Below are positions 31,687 through 40,979 of a stretch of DNA of 64,000 nucleotides, one piece after another. Position 1 is the first letter of the stretch. Each line of letters opens with the position of its first letter. Source of the stretch: an uncultured bacterium (lineage in GTDB: Bacteria > Bacillota > Clostridia > Lachnospirales > Lachnospiraceae); contig CANPIC010000006.1 of the NCBI GenBank assembly GCA_947574055.1, positions 1 to 64,000 of the forward strand, written 5' to 3'. The notes beneath the pieces are model-generated. The model searched no databases and was not told where the DNA came from. It saw only the letters and a program-made list of their open reading frames with translations. Made by a program: the position numbers and the translations under genes.

Positions 31687-33498
31687 TCAGATAAAATTCA
31701 ACAACGTATTTTCCGTTATCTTTCCGGTAGCCATCAGCGATGCATCGTAAGCTAACTTTGCATTGGAAAGGTTCGTCGCCGCCTCCGCGGTATCCACCTG
31801 ATCATTGTCGGCAATCAGATCCTTGAAGGTAGTTTTCTGAGAGGAGAGACGCTCCTTGACCAGGTCCAGCTTCTTGGAACGTGTACCAACTTCCGTCATC
31901 GCCAGTGTCGCCTTATCAAAATGTTTCTGCATCCTTGTACCGCCCTGAGAGAACGATACCTGCAGTTTCTCCTCCAGGAATGTCAGCGTCTTATTGGCCG
32001 CCTCCAGATTTCTCTGTGCTATCTCTTTGTCCGCATCAGAGGTATCCGTATTTTCGATCACCTTGGTCAGAGCCGCTATGGCAGCTTCCACATCCTGTAC
32101 CTGTTCCAGCGTATTGATAATATCTTCCACATCTCTGCCAATGGCATGTGTATATACTTCCGATGCCAGGGTATTTACGCGCAGTTCCTGGTTAAAGCCC
32201 ACATCATAGGAGATAATCTGATCGTTGGGATCCTCATTGAAATTATGCTCAATCTTCTTACCGTCAGGGTCTTCCGTACATTTAAAATAATGCTCTGGTC
32301 TCAGATCCCCTTCTCTCCAGTCTTCTTTACTGTAAGTGATCGTAATCTCCCCTTCGTTCACACCTTCTGTTCTGGAATAATCGCGTGTGGATGAAAGCAT
32401 GTTATAAGCGGCATCGTTTAAAATCAGTTCTCCCGTTTCCGGAATAAATACCGCACAGGGCTGGGTGTTTTCTTCCATCTCATAGACAGGGATCGGATTG
32501 CCGTTCTCGTCCAGGATCTGATTGCCGGCCGCATCCGTCTCCCATACCGGGGTATCCGGAACGCCGTCACCATCCGTATCTTCCATCTTTTGTACTCTTT
32601 CGTAGGCATCATCCACACCATCGCCGTCCGTATCGATGGGCCGCGTCTTATAGCGGTTCTGCGCATACTGATATGCATCTGCCTTTACAGGAACCGGCGG
32701 TGTCTGCGTTGTGTCCATGACCGGCATCCCGTCTGCCTCACTGATCACTTCCCCATACTTGGAAACCGTCACCACCGGAATACTGGTCGGCGTATTGTGA
32801 ATCCTGGAATCCCCTTCCCAGTATGTGATCTCCGGCTTTACATTTTCATCCAGCTTATCATAGGCAAGTCTGAGTCTGTGTATGGTCTCTTTGCTGACAT
32901 CGGTATCCGCAAAAGCAAAATCAGGGTCGTTATAATTGCCTGCATTGATCTCGCCAATATTGCCTTTGCCATTATCCATCTTGATATAAGTGATGTCATC
33001 AAGCGCATATTTGTCAACCTTTTCCGTTATCTCATAAGGCAGCTTGGTATCCTTCTGAAAACGGAGTTTCGTGGAGGTCCGATAGCCGGTGAAAAGTCCT
33101 CTTCCCGCATAATCGGCATCGCCGGTACCATAAATTTCGTCTTTAAGCTGTTTGAGATTGTCAAGAATCGTCTTTCTGTCGGAAGACTGCTTATACTTCA
33201 CGGAACCGGTATTACACTCTTCCAGCATATCTTCGATAATATCACTCACTGTTTGGATCGCATCTTCCGTAACCGACATCCAGCTGTCCGCATCTTCGGC
33301 ATTTTTATCCCTGTACTGAGTCACTTCGGAAAAAGTGGTACGCAGACGCAGAGAACGGATTGCCACGACAGGATCTTCCGAAGGCCGCAGGATCTTCTTG
33401 CCCGTGGACATCTGATTGTTGTATTTGTCCTCCAACAATTTATTGGCATTCATATTTGAAAGAGAATTGTTCTGTATGATTTTATTGGTAATTCGCAT
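31687..33498 (-). CDS. flgL: Flagellar hook-associated protein FlgL with DxDGDG-repeat insertion
   Basis: MRITNKIIQNNSLSNMNANKLLEDKYNNQMSTGKKILRPSEDPVVAIRSLRLRT; internal DTDGDGVDDAYERVQKMEDTDGDGVPDTP. Confidence 0.95.
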   Translation of the reverse strand: MRITNKIIQNNSLSNMNANKLLEDKYNNQMSTGKKILRPSEDPVVAIRSLRLRTTFSEVTQYRDKNAEDADSWMSVTEDAIQTVSDIIEDMLEECNTGSVKYKQSSDRKTILDNLKQLKDEIYGTGDADYAGRGLFTGYRTSTKLRFQKDTKLPYEITEKVDKYALDDITYIKMDNGKGNIGEINAGNYNDPDFAFADTDVSKETIHRLRLAYDKLDENVKPEITYWEGDSRIHNTPTSIPVVTVSKYGEVISEADGMPVMDTTQTPPVPVKADAYQYAQNRYKTRPIDTDGDGVDDAYERVQKMEDTDGDGVPDTPVWETDAAGNQILDENGNPIPVYEMEENTQPCAVFIPETGELILNDAAYNMLSSTRDYSRTEGVNEGEITITYSKEDWREGDLRPEHYFKCTEDPDGKKIEHNFNEDPNDQIISYDVGFNQELRVNTLASEVYTHAIGRDVEDIINTLEQVQDVEAAIAALTKVIENTDTSDADKEIAQRNLEAANKTLTFLEEKLQVSFSQGGTRMQKHFDKATLAMTEVGTRSKKLDLVKERLSSQKTTFKDLIADNDQVDTAEAATNLSNAKLAYDASLMATGKITENTLLNFI

Positions 33499-33540
33499 GT
33501 TCGTCCTCCCTTATATCTGATCCCCCAATAATCAGTCCTT

Positions 33541-35493
33541 TTATACACCGGTCTGCAGGATCAGTCTGTCATACACTTCTGTCAGTGTCTGTACCATCTT
33601 GCAGGCCAGATTGTAAGCATGGCGGTATTTCACCAGATTCATCGCCTCTTCATCCTCATCCACACCGTGTACGGACAAGCGCTGCGTCTGGATACTCTTG
33701 CCGATATTCTCATAGTTCTCACCAAAATCATCTGCACGTTTGGTATTGAGGGCAATATCGGAAAGAATACATTGCAGGAATTGGCTGGCCGAGCTGCCAC
33801 GGAAATTCATCCTTTCCACATTGGTCTTTAAATCAATCAGCTGATCCACCACATCATACTTGCTCTCTTCATCCGCATTGCTCGTATGCGTCGCCATCTT
33901 ATCCGGATCCTTCAGCAGGGCATCCGAAACGGAAAAGTTAGACGCTGTCAGCCAGTAATAGCTGTCATCGGAAGTGGATATGGAATAGGAAAAACTGCCG
34001 TCCAGCGGCGCATTGGGATGCAGCTTCTGATACTCATCCTTATATTCTTTAAAGTTGTCAAAATTCCACTGTGTATTATCTGTGGCCTTATCCGCTCTGA
34101 ACAGATTCTGGCCCGCATCGCCATAATTGTCGATGGCACCCTCCTGGGTCATGATCTCATTGAACGTTCTGGAGAAGCATCTGATCCACTCATTCATCTG
34201 CTCCATATAATAAGGAATCCCCTGATAGTCCACCCGGCTGCCGATGGCAGCATCTTTGCCGATCAGGCCGCCGATACTCGTATCCTCATTTCTGGGCTGG
34301 GTACTCAGCACAAAATCATAAGAGTACTTACCGGTGGTGGCATCATAGTTCATCGTCCAGGAATCAAAATAATATTCTTTGTTGCCCAGCGAAATCTTAC
34401 CGCCATTATCAGGCAGCGTACATTTATTGATATCCTTCAGGTAATCAGCCGTCACATCGACGGTGATAATGCTGTGGTTTTTCCCGTCTTCCATCTTCCG
34501 GATATCCACATTGGATACAGAACCGTTAAAATATTCGCCGTTATTACCGTCACGCAGGTCAGCCAATGCTTTGAGTTTGCCCCCCAGGCTGGCATTTTTG
34601 AGACTAAACCGATTGCCATTTGACCAGTAAATATCATACAGACCGTCCGCATCGGACTGGTTGACTTTCTCATAATCTTCCCTTGCCTTACAGGAGAGGG
34701 AATAGTAAGTCTGATCATCCAGCAGAGTCTGCCGACCGGCTATCTTTACGATAAAACGGGTGGCTCCGGTATATCTGTCCGGATTGTGGGGATCAACCAC
34801 CGGCTGCTCCTCCACATCCACATCCACGATCTCGGAAAGCTGGTCAATCAGCAGCGCTCTCTGATCACGCAGTTCGTTGGCTTTGCTGCCGGACACTTCA
34901 ATGACATTAATCTGTTTATTCAGCACCAGGATTTCCTGGGCCAGAGAATTGATCTCATCCACGAGGGTACGGATCTCTGTATTCATATCCTTCTGCATTT
35001 TCTCCAGATTGCCCGCCATCGTATTAAAGTATTCGGTCAATGACTCTGCCGTACCAAGGAACGCCCTTCTGGGGTCTTCCGTTCCGGAGTCCTTTTTCAC
35101 ATCGGCAAGTGCATCATACATTTCATCCAGCAGGGTACTGAATCCTTTTAATTCCCCTTCGTCGATATTGCCGTTATCAATGAAATAGCCCTCAATCTGC
35201 TTCATATAATACGATTTCACCGAAAACTCGCCCACACGCGTATTATTCTGCCAGTATTTCACATCATAATATTCATTTCTGTAGCGCTCAATAGAGAGCA
35301 CATCCACACCGGCGCCGGCACACCCATAGCTGGTAAAGGTCCGCAGCGCTTCGCTGGCCTGCTGAACCGCATGCTGGCGGCTGTATCCTTCGGTGTTGAC
35401 ATTGGAGATATTGTTACCGGTTGTGTTGATGCCGGCATTGGCTGCCGTAATCCCCAGATAAGCTGTATTCAAACCAAAAAATGTAGATGGCAT
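33541..35493 (-). CDS. flgK: Flagellar hook-associated protein FlgK (copy 1)
   Basis: 650 aa; FFGLNTAYLGITAANAGINTTGNNISNVNTEGYSRQ; C-term EEAMNLVKYRHAYNLACKMVQTLTEVYDRLI. Confidence 0.95.
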   Translation of the reverse strand: MPSTFFGLNTAYLGITAANAGINTTGNNISNVNTEGYSRQHAVQQASEALRTFTSYGCAGAGVDVLSIERYRNEYYDVKYWQNNTRVGEFSVKSYYMKQIEGYFIDNGNIDEGELKGFSTLLDEMYDALADVKKDSGTEDPRRAFLGTAESLTEYFNTMAGNLEKMQKDMNTEIRTLVDEINSLAQEILVLNKQINVIEVSGSKANELRDQRALLIDQLSEIVDVDVEEQPVVDPHNPDRYTGATRFIVKIAGRQTLLDDQTYYSLSCKAREDYEKVNQSDADGLYDIYWSNGNRFSLKNASLGGKLKALADLRDGNNGEYFNGSVSNVDIRKMEDGKNHSIITVDVTADYLKDINKCTLPDNGGKISLGNKEYYFDSWTMNYDATTGKYSYDFVLSTQPRNEDTSIGGLIGKDAAIGSRVDYQGIPYYMEQMNEWIRCFSRTFNEIMTQEGAIDNYGDAGQNLFRADKATDNTQWNFDNFKEYKDEYQKLHPNAPLDGSFSYSISTSDDSYYWLTASNFSVSDALLKDPDKMATHTSNADEESKYDVVDQLIDLKTNVERMNFRGSSASQFLQCILSDIALNTKRADDFGENYENIGKSIQTQRLSVHGVDEDEEAMNLVKYRHAYNLACKMVQTLTEVYDRLILQTGV

Positions 35494-35514
35494 ACTTTTC
35501 CTCCTTTATCCCCG

Positions 35515-37194
35515 TCAGCCCGCCAGACTGTTCAGGAGATGCGCCAGCATCTCATTGACCACATTAATATAACGGCTGGCAGCATTATACGCGTTCTGAA
35601 ATTTAACCATATTGGTCATCTCTTCATCGGAAGAAACACCCATGATCTGCTCTCTGGCGTAGGAGGTTGCTTCCACTGTTCCCGCCTGTGTCTCGCAGAT
35701 CTGATAAAGTGCCTTACCGGTGTTGGCTACCTGTGACACCAGATCGGAATAATAATCCGCAAAATTCGTTTTCATTCTGATATTGGGATTCAGGCGCAAC
35801 TCATCTGTCTGAAATGCTTCCGCCAGTTTCGCCGCTGTCTGATAATCCTCTTTTCCGTCCGGCCGCATCAGCCCCAACTTGGTGGGTTCTTTGAGCAGCG
35901 CCGGATTGACGATCAGATTCATCGTCGTATACTGTGTTTCTCTTTCGTTTACATCCTCCTGATTATACTCCCATTCACCCGTAAGCGAATTATAATCATA
36001 GGCTTCTGTCACTTTCTTCTTGAACAGCTGAATAGGCTGATAAGTCTCCTCGCCATTGACAATCACTTTTTCACACAGATATCCTGTTTTCTGATCGGCT
36101 GCCTCCGCCAGAATCCCGTTGATCTTTGTCGTCACCGCATGAATCAGCTGGTCAAACTCAGCCTGCATATTCATAACAATAGACTGCGCTATATCTCTGT
36201 TATAAGCATCCTCATCCAAAAGATCCGTATAATTGGCACGTTTGGTCCCTCTGGCCAGCAGTTTGGCTTTGGTGCCGCCCAGGTCGGTATTGGCCACGGA
36301 TGAAATCGTGGCACGCAGATTAAATACTTCCGCCCCTTCTGTTTGATAATGCTTGATACCGTCTTCCCCCACGGTATACTGCGCATCCGATTTCCAGAAA
36401 GGTGTGTAAAATCCGGTAATATTATCCTGTTCCAGACCAATCTCATATACCATATTCCTGGATACAAAATCATGGCCTTCCAGCTGTACGCTCACATTGC
36501 CGAATGTATCTTCTTTATAGGTTATCCTGGCCATGGCGCCCAGTTCATCCAAAATCTGATTTCTGGCATCCCGCAGATCGTTGGCAGTCTCTTTGCCACC
36601 GGCTTCCACCCGTACGATCCGCTGATTCAGGGTAAACAACTGCTGGGCGTATTCGTTCATCTTTTTTACATCATCCCTGACCTGCAGGTTCAGATTGTCC
36701 TGATAGTCGCACAGCCCCTGATAAACCCCCTGCGCACTGTCAATAAACGCAGCCGCGCGCTGAATGACCAGGCCCTGTACGACGGAATCCGTAGGAGTCT
36801 TTGCGAGTTCATCAATGGCACGCTGAATATTATCCATGGCATTATTAAAGGTGGCACCATGCATCTCTCCGAGGATCGTCTCTACCTGAGACATCGTTTC
36901 ATAAGAAGCGGCATAATATGCGCTTCTGCCCGATTCTCTCCTGTATGTCTGATCCAGGAACTGATCCCTGACCTGTCTTACCTTGGAATATGCAACGCCC
37001 TGACCGAGTTGTTTATGAGAAATAGCGGCAGGATTACGGGCAATCGTATTGTAATACATGTCGCTCTGCATCACCTGTTGCCTGGTATATCCCGTCGTGT
37101 CCAGATTGGACATATTATGAGCTGTTGTGTTGAGCGCATTCTGACTTGTTTGTAAGCCTGACTGGCCTACGAATAAATTTGCCATTAACGACAT
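35515..37194 (-). CDS. Flagellar hook-associated protein FlgK (copy 2; probable start MSLMANLF)
   Basis: VGQSGLQTSQNALNTTAHNMSNLDTTGYTRQ; C-term EEMTNMVKFQNAYNAASRYINVVNEMLAHLLN. Confidence 0.93.
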   Translation of the reverse strand: MSLMANLFVGQSGLQTSQNALNTTAHNMSNLDTTGYTRQQVMQSDMYYNTIARNPAAISHKQLGQGVAYSKVRQVRDQFLDQTYRRESGRSAYYAASYETMSQVETILGEMHGATFNNAMDNIQRAIDELAKTPTDSVVQGLVIQRAAAFIDSAQGVYQGLCDYQDNLNLQVRDDVKKMNEYAQQLFTLNQRIVRVEAGGKETANDLRDARNQILDELGAMARITYKEDTFGNVSVQLEGHDFVSRNMVYEIGLEQDNITGFYTPFWKSDAQYTVGEDGIKHYQTEGAEVFNLRATISSVANTDLGGTKAKLLARGTKRANYTDLLDEDAYNRDIAQSIVMNMQAEFDQLIHAVTTKINGILAEAADQKTGYLCEKVIVNGEETYQPIQLFKKKVTEAYDYNSLTGEWEYNQEDVNERETQYTTMNLIVNPALLKEPTKLGLMRPDGKEDYQTAAKLAEAFQTDELRLNPNIRMKTNFADYYSDLVSQVANTGKALYQICETQAGTVEATSYAREQIMGVSSDEEMTNMVKFQNAYNAASRYINVVNEMLAHLLNSLAG

Positions 37195-37215
37195 AATGAT
37201 CACCTCTTTATCAAC

Positions 37216-37734
37216 TTACTGTTTTGCGTCAAAGTTCCCTCTGTCCACGCCCATTATACTGCCGGCATTGTATGCACCGCGGTTATAATTGGCTGTCTCC
37301 GGCGCCCTTTTGTAGGCCTGGAGAAGATTCAGATCAAATTCCACCATTTCCAGCGCACCTGTCAGCAATTCCCTGTTCTGGGCGTTGACATTCTGCATCA
37401 GTGCCAGCGTACCGTGGAGTTTGTCGTGTATTTCCGAAAGTGCTTTCTGTTCTTTCGGATTGTTCGCAAACATCTGAATCAGATTCTCCAGTTTCAACTT
37501 TTCAACATCCTTGTTGATAACATTGGCAATATCGTGGATATGCTCTTCCCGCTGCATCTCGAGGCGGTGTATCCTGTCGATAATGTTCTGTTCCTCATCC
37601 GTGATTTCCTGCAATCGTACAATGTCGCCCCGTACGATCACAGGTGTTTTCTTTCTCGATAATTCCAGCAAAATCTCGTATTCCGTATTTTCCTGTTCCA
37701 AAACCGAAATTAAGTTATCTATTAAACTTGCCAC
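37216..37734 (-). CDS. flgN: FlgN family flagellar chaperone
   Basis: 172 aa; IDNLISVLEQENTEYEILLELSRKKTPVIVRGDIVRLQEITDEEQ; position between flgM and flgK. Confidence 0.88.
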   Translation of the reverse strand: MASLIDNLISVLEQENTEYEILLELSRKKTPVIVRGDIVRLQEITDEEQNIIDRIHRLEMQREEHIHDIANVINKDVEKLKLENLIQMFANNPKEQKALSEIHDKLHGTLALMQNVNAQNRELLTGALEMVEFDLNLLQAYKRAPETANYNRGAYNAGSIMGVDRGNFDAKQ

Positions 37735-37739
37735 CGGAA

Positions 37740-38015
37740 TTACCTCATTTCATTATATTTTTGAAAGAGCTTCGCCGCCAGGCTCTCCTCACTTACCTGA
37801 TAGGTTCCTTCCTTCACCGCGGTTTTGAGAGGCACCGTGATGTCTTCCCTGATATCGGGTGTATTTGCCACTGCCTGCTTAGCGGTCTGGATATCTTTTC
37901 CCATATTGGAAATCTGCAACTGATCGGAAAAGCTGCCCTTTGCTGTCTTTTCAGCCTTGACGGTGTTCTTCGTCCGGTAAAGCTGCTGCACCTGTGTATA
38001 ACTCTCGATACGCAT
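37740..38015 (-). CDS. flgM: Anti-sigma28 factor FlgM (start at MRIESYT)
   Basis: MRIESYTQVQQLYRT...DIREDITVPLKTAVKEGTYQVSEESLAAKLFQKYNEMR. Confidence 0.9.
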   Translation of the reverse strand: MRIESYTQVQQLYRTKNTVKAEKTAKGSFSDQLQISNMGKDIQTAKQAVANTPDIREDITVPLKTAVKEGTYQVSEESLAAKLFQKYNEMR

Positions 38016-38063
38016 AAAACTCCTCCTTCCATGGATCACTGCGTAATTGTTATCTCACTATTT

Positions 38064-38090
38064 GTATCGGTTATTTGCTCTGAGACTTTA
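38064..38090 (-). promoter_or_regulatory. Sigma28-type promoter for flgM operon
   Basis: Minus strand TAAA-N15-ACCGATAC. Confidence 0.65.
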
Positions 38091-38105
38091 GACATTTCCC
38101 AAAAA

Positions 38106-39029
38106 TTATATGATACGTACCGGTGCATGCAGCCCTGCAAGCACCATTTCCACTTCCGTTTTCGTGGCAAAATTTTCCGAAAATGCACTGGCACTGCCTG
38201 CTGCCAGTCCACGCACAAAAGCATGACAAAATTCTCCGGACGACAAAAAACCAGCCAGAAAACCGGCCACCATGGAGTCGCCCGCTCCCACTGCGTTCGC
38301 CACATTTCCTTTGGGTGCAGGGCTTTCATACACTGCCCCGGTCTCATCCGCCAGCACTGCCCCTTCCCCTGCCATCGAGATCAGCACATTACGCGCCCCC
38401 ATTTCCCGCAGACGCAGCGCATAGGGCACGGCATCCGCTCTGTCATGTATCCTGGCCCGGAACAGGTCTGCCAGTTCGTCCCGGTTTGGTTTGATCAGAA
38501 AAGGCCGATAGCGAAGGGCTTCCCGCAGGCGCTCCCCGGTCGTATCCACAACAAAGAGAACTTCCCGCCCCGACAGCCGTTCCATCAGCCGGGCATAGAG
38601 ATCATCCGGTACAGACGCCGGCATACTCCCGGCCATCACCAGTATATCTCCGGGCTGCAGCCTGTCCATACGCAGATACAGAGCCTCAATCGCTGCCTGC
38701 GAAATCTCCGGCCCCCTGCCGTTGATCTCCGTACCTTCGTAGTTGTTCAGTTTTATATTGATGCGGGAACATCCCCTGTCCAGCCTGATAAAGTCGGTCC
38801 GGATGCCCTGCGCCCCGGCAAGGCGCCTGATCTCATCTCCCACAAAACCCGCGGTAAAACCAAGGGCTGTGCTCTCTGTTCCCAGGTTCTGCAGCATCAT
38901 GGATACATTCAGGCCCTTGCCGCCGGGCAGTATCTGCTCAGCGGATGTACGGTTGGTTTTGTGCAGGGCAAACTGCTCCACAGTGACAAAATAATCAAGG
39001 GAAGGGTTGCAGGTAATGGTATAGATCAT
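38106..39029 (-). CDS. PfkB family sugar kinase, 1-phosphofructokinase-like
   Basis: MIYTITCNPSLDYFVTVEQFALHKTNRTSAEQILPGGKGLNVSMMLQNLG; GAGDSMVAGFLAGF. Confidence 0.93.
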   Translation of the reverse strand: MIYTITCNPSLDYFVTVEQFALHKTNRTSAEQILPGGKGLNVSMMLQNLGTESTALGFTAGFVGDEIRRLAGAQGIRTDFIRLDRGCSRINIKLNNYEGTEINGRGPEISQAAIEALYLRMDRLQPGDILVMAGSMPASVPDDLYARLMERLSGREVLFVVDTTGERLREALRYRPFLIKPNRDELADLFRARIHDRADAVPYALRLREMGARNVLISMAGEGAVLADETGAVYESPAPKGNVANAVGAGDSMVAGFLAGFLSSGEFCHAFVRGLAAGSASAFSENFATKTEVEMVLAGLHAPVRII

Positions 39030-39197
39030 GGACGGACTCCTTTCTTTGGCCGGATTCTATTACCGGATTTATTTCTTTTGTGAAAACAGGGCTCTGGTAT
39101 TTACGCCATCGCAATTTTCTACTATAATGTAGCAGGAACCATGAAACGGTTTCTCCGTAACATTGTACATTCATTTTGCAGCGGAAAGAAGGACATT

Positions 39198-39878
39198 ATG
39201 ACAGGAACATTTTACAATACAGCGACCATTCTGATCGGCAGTGTGGCAGGAAGTGTGTTTCGCAAAAGCATCGGCGAAAAACAGCAGAAAGTGATGTTTG
39301 ATGCCATGGGACTGGCGGCGGCAGGGATCGGCATCAATGCCATCGTTAATCATATGCCTGACAGCCAGTATCCGGTTCTGTTCATTGTCGCTCTGGCAGT
39401 GGGAAGTCTGATCGGGGACTGGCTGGATCTCGACGGCGCATTTCAGAAACTGGTTAACCGCACCGGAAATCAGGGCCTTGGCCAGGGACTCTCGACCGCA
39501 ATCCTGCTTTTTTGCATCGGAACACTTTCTATTCTGGGACCGATCCGCAGCGCGCTGTACAATGACCACACATACCTCTTTACAAACGGCACTCTTGATC
39601 TGGTGACGTCAATGGTTCTGGCCTCTACCTATGGCATCGGTATCGCACTGGCGGCCTTAGTCCTGTTTGTATGGCAGGGATGCATTTATCTCTGCGCCGG
39701 CTTTGCGGAAGGCTTTCTCTCCGCGGCATTTATGACAGAACTATCCATTGTCGGCGGTTTTCTGATCGCGGCTTCGGGTATCAGTATACTGGGAATCAAA
39801 AAATTCAGGACGATGAACATGCTGCCTGCGCTGCTCGTTCCCACAGTATTTTTTCTGGTAAAGACACTGACAGGGTAA
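39198..39878 (+). CDS. DUF554 family membrane protein
   Basis: MTGTFYNTATILIGSVAGSVFRKSIGEKQQKVMFDAMGLAAAGIGI; GPIRSALYNDHTYLFTNGTLDLVTSMVLASTYGIG. Confidence 0.85.
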   Translation: MTGTFYNTATILIGSVAGSVFRKSIGEKQQKVMFDAMGLAAAGIGINAIVNHMPDSQYPVLFIVALAVGSLIGDWLDLDGAFQKLVNRTGNQGLGQGLSTAILLFCIGTLSILGPIRSALYNDHTYLFTNGTLDLVTSMVLASTYGIGIALAALVLFVWQGCIYLCAGFAEGFLSAAFMTELSIVGGFLIAASGISILGIKKFRTMNMLPALLVPTVFFLVKTLTG

Positions 39879-39946
39879 GCGCGGCCTCTGCCGGACGCTT
39901 ACCCTCCCGGTTCTGCAGTAGTTTCAGTACGTATTTGTAACCCTGG

Positions 39947-40909
39947 CTAGGGCAGTCGAATTATCCGCCGATAACAGTAATAGTGTTTTGATAAATAGCG
40001 GTTCTGTCCGCCCGCACGATGGCGATAAAAGGCCGTATAGCAGGGCAGGACAAAGATAGCACCATCACCGCCGCAAAGGCTGCAGCCGCCGTCGCCTCCT
40101 TTTGTATACGCTGAATGATCAATCAATTCGCATTTGTAAGAGTCATAGGCAATGAACAGGCCCAGCATATTAGCCTGTTGCAGCACATCTGACTTTTTTT
40201 CATCTCTTGCACTGACAGAACCCGTGCTGAAAATTTCTTCGAGAATAGGCCGATCTAATGTATCGCCCCAGCGAAACAGGGTGCGTGCCCCACCATTACA
40301 AAGATATTCCCACTCATCTTCTGTCGCCAGTGTAAAAGGGCCCTGTTTCAGTGCCGTGACGGCCTCCTCCAGAGATGGGGCATCTTCCTCCAGATAGCGG
40401 CTGTCGACTTCTACGAGCATATCGCCGATATCGGCGGTCCGCAGCGGTGATAAGCACCGGGAAAGATTTTCATTCCACCTGCTCATAAAATCATCCCAGT
40501 TCTCACAGCCCGCTTCGCGCTGTTCCTCTTGCATACCTTCCACTTCCTCAGCCAGTTCGGCGCGCAGTTGTTCCGCCTTTGCCATCTCATCAGCCGCTTC
40601 GGCTTTTACGATTTTCTTCTGATAATAGTCCCGCAGATCCTCTATCGTCTCCTGATAATATGCATGCCCGGCCGCAAACTCATCCCGCAGACCACTCAGC
40701 ACCCCTTCGCCCAAAGGGCATCCGGCAACATCCCATCCCAAAATAACATCTTTTTGACCGGCCACAAAAACGAACTGGCTGCCTTCATATTCCAGAAGCC
40801 ACGTCTCCCGTTCTATGCCGTTCGTCTTTGTTTTCATCGTTCCCGTGAATTGAAAACCCATTCCCAATGTCTCAATGCGGGAGCGGATATCAGATAATAA
40901 CTCTGACAT
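39947..40909 (-). CDS. Protein with degenerate formylglycine-generating-enzyme/SUMF1-like C-terminal domain
   Basis: PFTLATEDEWEYLCNGGARTLFRWGDTLDR...NMLGLFIAYDSYKCELID resembles FGE-sulfatase fold motifs; coiled coil in the middle. Confidence 0.5.
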   Translation of the reverse strand: MSELLSDIRSRIETLGMGFQFTGTMKTKTNGIERETWLLEYEGSQFVFVAGQKDVILGWDVAGCPLGEGVLSGLRDEFAAGHAYYQETIEDLRDYYQKKIVKAEAADEMAKAEQLRAELAEEVEGMQEEQREAGCENWDDFMSRWNENLSRCLSPLRTADIGDMLVEVDSRYLEEDAPSLEEAVTALKQGPFTLATEDEWEYLCNGGARTLFRWGDTLDRPILEEIFSTGSVSARDEKKSDVLQQANMLGLFIAYDSYKCELIDHSAYTKGGDGGCSLCGGDGAIFVLPCYTAFYRHRAGGQNRYLSKHYYCYRRIIRLP

Positions 40910-40979
40910 GACAGTCCTTCCTTTTGATCACTTGCGTCATTGACTGCGCTTCAGACAGACAGCCATCCGTTTGCCATAT

